Of a stretch of DNA of 64,000 bases, positions 60,947-64,000 are shown one piece after another. The DNA lies in contig NZ_CP133018.1 in the NCBI RefSeq assembly GCF_030866785.1, forward strand, positions 3,720,001 to 3,784,000, written 5' to 3'. The DNA comes from Agromyces protaetiae (lineage in GTDB: Bacteria; Actinomycetota; Actinomycetes; Actinomycetales; Microbacteriaceae). Positions within the stretch are counted from its first letter, which is position 1. Every line of letters starts with the position of its first letter. The notes under the pieces are model-generated. The model ran no database searches and was not told the origin of the DNA. It saw only the letters and a list, made by a program, of their open reading frames with translations. The translations under genes were made by a program, and so were the position numbers.

Positions 60947-63142
60947 TCAGCCGCCGATCGCGAACGGCGCGTACGACACCGACTTGGTCTCGGATACTGA
61001 CTCACCGGTGACAGCCACGGTCACGTTGCCAGCGGGGACCGCTGTGAGTCGCGAGTTGGCCGATGCGCTCACCGTCGCACCCGGTGCGACGTTTGCGAAC
61101 GTCTTGCTTCCGTACGCGGTGCTCACGACGATGCTTACCGGGACGTCGTACGTGTTGGTCACCGCGACAGACAGGTACACCTTGCCTGCAAGCGATCGCG
61201 GCGTCACCTCGACACCCACCGTCGGAACGACGTCCACGATAGCGACGATCGTGCCGAACTCGGTGGATCCTCTGACCTCGACCCGACCCGCAGTGGCCGT
61301 CTCGTCGCCGGTAGTGATCCATTGCACGGCTGCGGGCGAGACCACCCCATCCGCGACAGACAGGACATCGACAGTCGACGGCAGGGTGAGCTCTTCGCCC
61401 ACCCCGGCGGACGAGAACACTCGGTCCTCCACGACGTGCGTCGCCGCGCTCTTGTTGTAGATGTCAATCGACGCGTGCGGCTCGGAGGTGTTGGTCAAAC
61501 CGGGCACGCTGCGGAACATGGACTGCCAGCGCTGCGGCTCCCATGTCAGCACGCCCGCACCCGTGTGGTTCGGCAGATCGTTCACCATCTGGAACACACG
61601 CTGAATCGCGTCAGCCTGCCCCTGCACGGTCCTCGGATAGGTCGAGTTCGGCATCGGCGCCCCATTCGCCCCCGACGCGGGGTACGACGTCTCAGCGACG
61701 GTCATCTTGTACTCCGGGTGCGCGGCGCTGATGGTCTGGAGGTTGCGCTCCATGACCTCGGGCGAGCCGTGCCACTCCGGATAGTACGAGTGAGCGATGT
61801 AGTCCGGCGCGAGGCCCTTTGCCTCGAGTCGACTCAGCACTTGGCCCCAGAACTCCGAAGTCATTTCGAGTCCGGTACGGCCGTCGTACCCTTCGTTCCG
61901 GACGACGGCGTGCAGCTCAACCTTGGTCTCGGGCGACGCGTCATGAACCGCGCTGATTCCCGCTGCGAGCAACGTCGTGAACCGGTCGAACGATTCCAGG
62001 TACAGCGCCCGCTCACCGGCGTCCTCGGAGTTCCAGTACTGCCAGAGAATCCCGCCGCCGGGCTGCGACTGGTAGACGGCGGCCTGGTTGCGGAAGTATC
62101 CAGGGTTCGCGCCTGACCATACCGGAGCACTGTCGTCGGCGGAGAGCTGCGCCTCGCTGCCCCACATCATGCCGTGGATGATCTCGTTCCCGACCGCGAC
62201 CTTGTCGGGCGTGGTGCCTTGGTCGATGAGCTGTCCGACGTAGTCGTGCGTGTAGTCGTACACGGCGTCGGTGAGCTGATCGAACGGCAGCTCGGCCCAT
62301 GCGCGCGGTTTCGGCTGCTTACCGGGGTCCGCCCACGAGTCGGCGTAGTGGAAGTCGATGCCGAGTTGCATGCCGCGATCGACGACCTGTTCGGCCACCG
62401 CGAGCGAGCGAGCCGGCCCCTGAGAGGGAACGGCGAGCACCGCTCCGTTGCCCTCGTTCCGGGGCTCGTTGAAGATACGGAGTCGCGTGAACTCCATACC
62501 ACGGTCCTTCGCCACGTCGAGCAGGTGCGGTCCGGCGCCGCGATCCGCTTCGAGGGGTGAGACCCAGTACTGACGGGTATCGCCGTCGACCCAAGACATA
62601 TCCGCCCCGAGCACCATCTCATCGCGCAGATAGTTGTAGACGGCGATCTCGGTGATCCCCAGCCGGGCGCCCTCGGTCGCCCCCTGGATCGTCACCCTGA
62701 TGTACCGCGTTCCTTCAACCGTGAACACATGCACGCCGCCGGCGCGCGCCTGCGTCGACTCGCTCTCGTCTGCGATCGTGCTCCACGTCTGCCCGTCGGC
62801 AGATCCCTCGACCGTGTACTGGTAGACCGCTCCGGCGTCGGGAAACTCCAGTGCGAGCTTGCGGGCGTTGTTGTAGGCGCCTCCCAGGTCGAGCGTGAGT
62901 GCATCGCCGGCTGCGGCGGCGATCCACGCGGTGCTGGCATCCTGATCGATGGCGAAGTGTGCCGTGTCGTCGCCACCCGTCGCCGACGCGGATGCCCAGT
63001 ACTTCGACGCCAGGTTGCTTTCGATCGGATTGATCTCGGCTTCCCCGAACAGTCCGGCCGCTGGCGAGGCGACGCCGACGCCGGTTGCGGCCAACGCCAG
63101 GGCGGTCGCGAAGACCGCTCCAGTCCGTATTGACTTTCTCAT
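60947..63142 (-). CDS. GH53 endo-beta-1,4-galactanase with CBM32-like domain
   Basis: The 731-residue exported enzyme has a signal peptide (residues 1-29). An F5/8 type C (CBM32-like) domain at about 40-170 is followed by the GH53 barrel (about 175-560), with acid/base Glu320 in KVAVGNEIIHG and nucleophile Glu484 in MTVAETSYPAS. The RLRIFNEPRNEGNG and HYADSWADPGKQ segments are also diagnostic. A Big_4-type Ig domain (about 570-630) and a last beta domain complete the protein. It should cleave arabinogalactan or galactan outside the cell; the divergent binding protein would take up the galacto-oligosaccharides. AGGAG precedes ATG 63142. Confidence 0.95.
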   Translation of the reverse strand: MRKSIRTGAVFATALALAATGVGVASPAAGLFGEAEINPIESNLASKYWASASATGGDDTAHFAIDQDASTAWIAAAAGDALTLDLGGAYNNARKLALEFPDAGAVYQYTVEGSADGQTWSTIADESESTQARAGGVHVFTVEGTRYIRVTIQGATEGARLGITEIAVYNYLRDEMVLGADMSWVDGDTRQYWVSPLEADRGAGPHLLDVAKDRGMEFTRLRIFNEPRNEGNGAVLAVPSQGPARSLAVAEQVVDRGMQLGIDFHYADSWADPGKQPKPRAWAELPFDQLTDAVYDYTHDYVGQLIDQGTTPDKVAVGNEIIHGMMWGSEAQLSADDSAPVWSGANPGYFRNQAAVYQSQPGGGILWQYWNSEDAGERALYLESFDRFTTLLAAGISAVHDASPETKVELHAVVRNEGYDGRTGLEMTSEFWGQVLSRLEAKGLAPDYIAHSYYPEWHGSPEVMERNLQTISAAHPEYKMTVAETSYPASGANGAPMPNSTYPRTVQGQADAIQRVFQMVNDLPNHTGAGVLTWEPQRWQSMFRSVPGLTNTSEPHASIDIYNKSAATHVVEDRVFSSAGVGEELTLPSTVDVLSVADGVVSPAAVQWITTGDETATAGRVEVRGSTEFGTIVAIVDVVPTVGVEVTPRSLAGKVYLSVAVTNTYDVPVSIVVSTAYGSKTFANVAPGATVSASANSRLTAVPAGNVTVAVTGESVSETKSVSYAPFAIGG

Positions 63143-63516
63143 TCTTGCTCCTTTGCATGACTGATCGGCAGTCGGACATCGCAGGGGGCCGATGCCCGGA
63201 CTCCGCCGCGCTCCCCGACAGGTTTGCGCATACATTCCGTTGGAGTAAATAGCCGGGCGACGATGCGGCCGGAACCGGCCAACTCCGATATTTCGACCCG
63301 CTGAAACACGCGGGCGGCTCAAATAAATTTCAGACAAACACTGGCATGGTGACGTTGCCAGTGCTACTTTCGGGCTCGGGACAGCTCGTTCCGCTCGAGG
63401 GAAGAGGTCGACAGCGCGGCATACGCGTCAGATCGGACCTTCCCTGGGCATATTCGTCTGCACGTATGTCGTGAGGCACGATCTGCGACGCTGCAGAAAC
63501 CCGGAAGGATTCGAAG
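63143..63516. other. Divergent control region of GH53 and binding-protein genes
   Basis: No gene is present. Besides the inverted repeat at 63339-63363, the sequence is AT-richer around 63230-63340; no complete consensus promoter is evident. Confidence 0.5.
63339..63363. promoter_or_regulatory. Inverted repeat in the divergent galactan promoter region
   Basis: CACTGGCA and TGCCAGTG are perfect 8-base arms around a 9-base centre, roughly midway between the GH53 and binding-protein genes. It is a candidate LacI-type or other operator, although the spacing is wider than usual for LacI. Confidence 0.45.
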
Positions 63517-64000
63517 GTGAAACGTTCCAAGAGGCTCGCTACGACCGCAATCGCGCTCGCGCTCCCCGCCGCACTGCTGCTCACTTCATGCGCCGCGGCA
63601 GGCGACGCAAACGAGGGCCAGGATTCCGCGGACGAGGGGAACACGCTCACGGTGTGGACGTGGGATCCCGCATTCAACATCTACGCGATGGAAGAGGCGG
63701 AAAAGGTCTATCAGCAAGACAACCCGGACTTCGAGCTCGAAGTCGTCGAAGTGCCCTGGGAGGATCTGCAGACCCGGCTCACGACGATCGCGCAGTCTCA
63801 GGCGTGGGGGGAGCTGCCGGATATCTTCCTCATGCAGAACAATGCGTTCCAGAAGAACGGCATCAACTACCCAGACCTGTTCAGCGACCTCGGCGGCGCG
63901 GACATCGACTTCTCGCAGTTCCCGGAGTCGGTCGTAGCGTATTCGACGCTGGACGGTGTAAATTACGGCGTGCCCTTTGACTCGGGCACCGCGGTCACGG
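63517..64000 (+). CDS. Family-1 sugar-binding lipoprotein (3' end beyond window)
   Basis: From a GTG at 63517, with AAGGA 7 bases upstream, the frame stays open to the window edge (161 codons). The product has a lipobox LTSC (Cys25) and the start of a family-1 solute-binding fold (LTVWTWDPAFNIYAMEEAEK, then VPWEDLQTRLTTIAQSQ and LPDIFLMQNN). Such proteins deliver sugars to MalFG-type ABC permeases, likely encoded just beyond the window. The divergent GH53 gene suggests galacto-oligosaccharide binding. Confidence 0.9.
   Translation, partial: MKRSKRLATTAIALALPAALLLTSCAAAGDANEGQDSADEGNTLTVWTWDPAFNIYAMEEAEKVYQQDNPDFELEVVEVPWEDLQTRLTTIAQSQAWGELPDIFLMQNNAFQKNGINYPDLFSDLGGADIDFSQFPESVVAYSTLDGVNYGVPFDSGTAVT

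Overview
The window is about 70% G+C with short intergenic gaps, GTG/TTG starts, many 1-14 base gene overlaps and a dnaK-grpE-dnaJ-hspR operon under HspR-type inverted repeats. This points to a high-GC actinobacterium. The gene set (ClpS-DUF2017 pair, LAxTG-type surface protein, dipeptide- and polyamine-type ABC operons, Sm_multidrug_ex protein) fits the family Microbacteriaceae; that placement is inference. No rRNA is present; one tRNA-Gly(CCC) lies at 55825-55895.

Layout. 1-6.8 kb: a DUF1254/DUF1214 protein cut by the window edge, a ClC-type channel, two small or unknown membrane proteins, clpS with DUF2017, and an RsmC/RlmG-type rRNA methyltransferase carrying a repeat-expanded linker. 6.8-7.3 kb: a gene-free stretch full of direct and inverted repeats. 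7.3-12.9 kb: a secreted protein, the Hsp70 operon (transcribed leftwards from two HAIR operators) and a divergent VanZ-like protein. 12.9-14.8 kb: a secreted protein and an orphan AAA ATPase. 14.8-18.8 kb: a lipoprotein, then a three-gene overlapping operon (DUF318-type permease, TIGR03943 protein with a long His-rich stretch, membrane-anchored Ig/propeller-like protein). 18.9-29.4 kb: a ten-gene leftward operon (Gfo/Idh dehydrogenase, dipeptide-type ABC transporter, BadF-type kinase, NanE, GntR regulator, FAD oxidoreductase) read from one near-consensus promoter with an overlapping operator. It looks like an amino-sugar or amino-sugar-conjugate uptake system.

29.6-38.2 kb: MFS transporter, a divergent pair of MarR-like proteins with Gly/Pro- and His-rich low-complexity regions sharing an operator region, a large ExeM/NucH-type nuclease, TetR-RidA, and a small multidrug export protein. 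38.3-41.9 kb: two tandem exported TAP-type peptidase paralogues. 41.9-47.7 kb: a polyamine-type ABC operon divergent from a GntR (FadR-like) regulator and a Cache-domain protein. 47.7-55.7 kb: a 150-base tandem palindromic repeat, TetR with divergent hydrolase, a PucR-type regulator whose 3' end is duplicated downstream, an HSL-family esterase, a small membrane protein, a GT39-type glycosyltransferase and dcd.

55.8-64 kb: beyond the tRNA-Gly the base composition drops in places. An HTH/PIN toxin-antitoxin-like pair is followed by a galactan-type locus: LacI regulator, DUF916 and WxL-like surface proteins, a GH53 endo-galactanase and a divergent family-1 sugar-binding lipoprotein cut by the right edge.

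Two genome-scale signals stand out. A decamer, GAGGCATCCG, occurs 23 times (both orientations), four times as inverted pairs that make hairpins, and is absent from several blocks. Several families of long palindromic intergenic repeats are also present.
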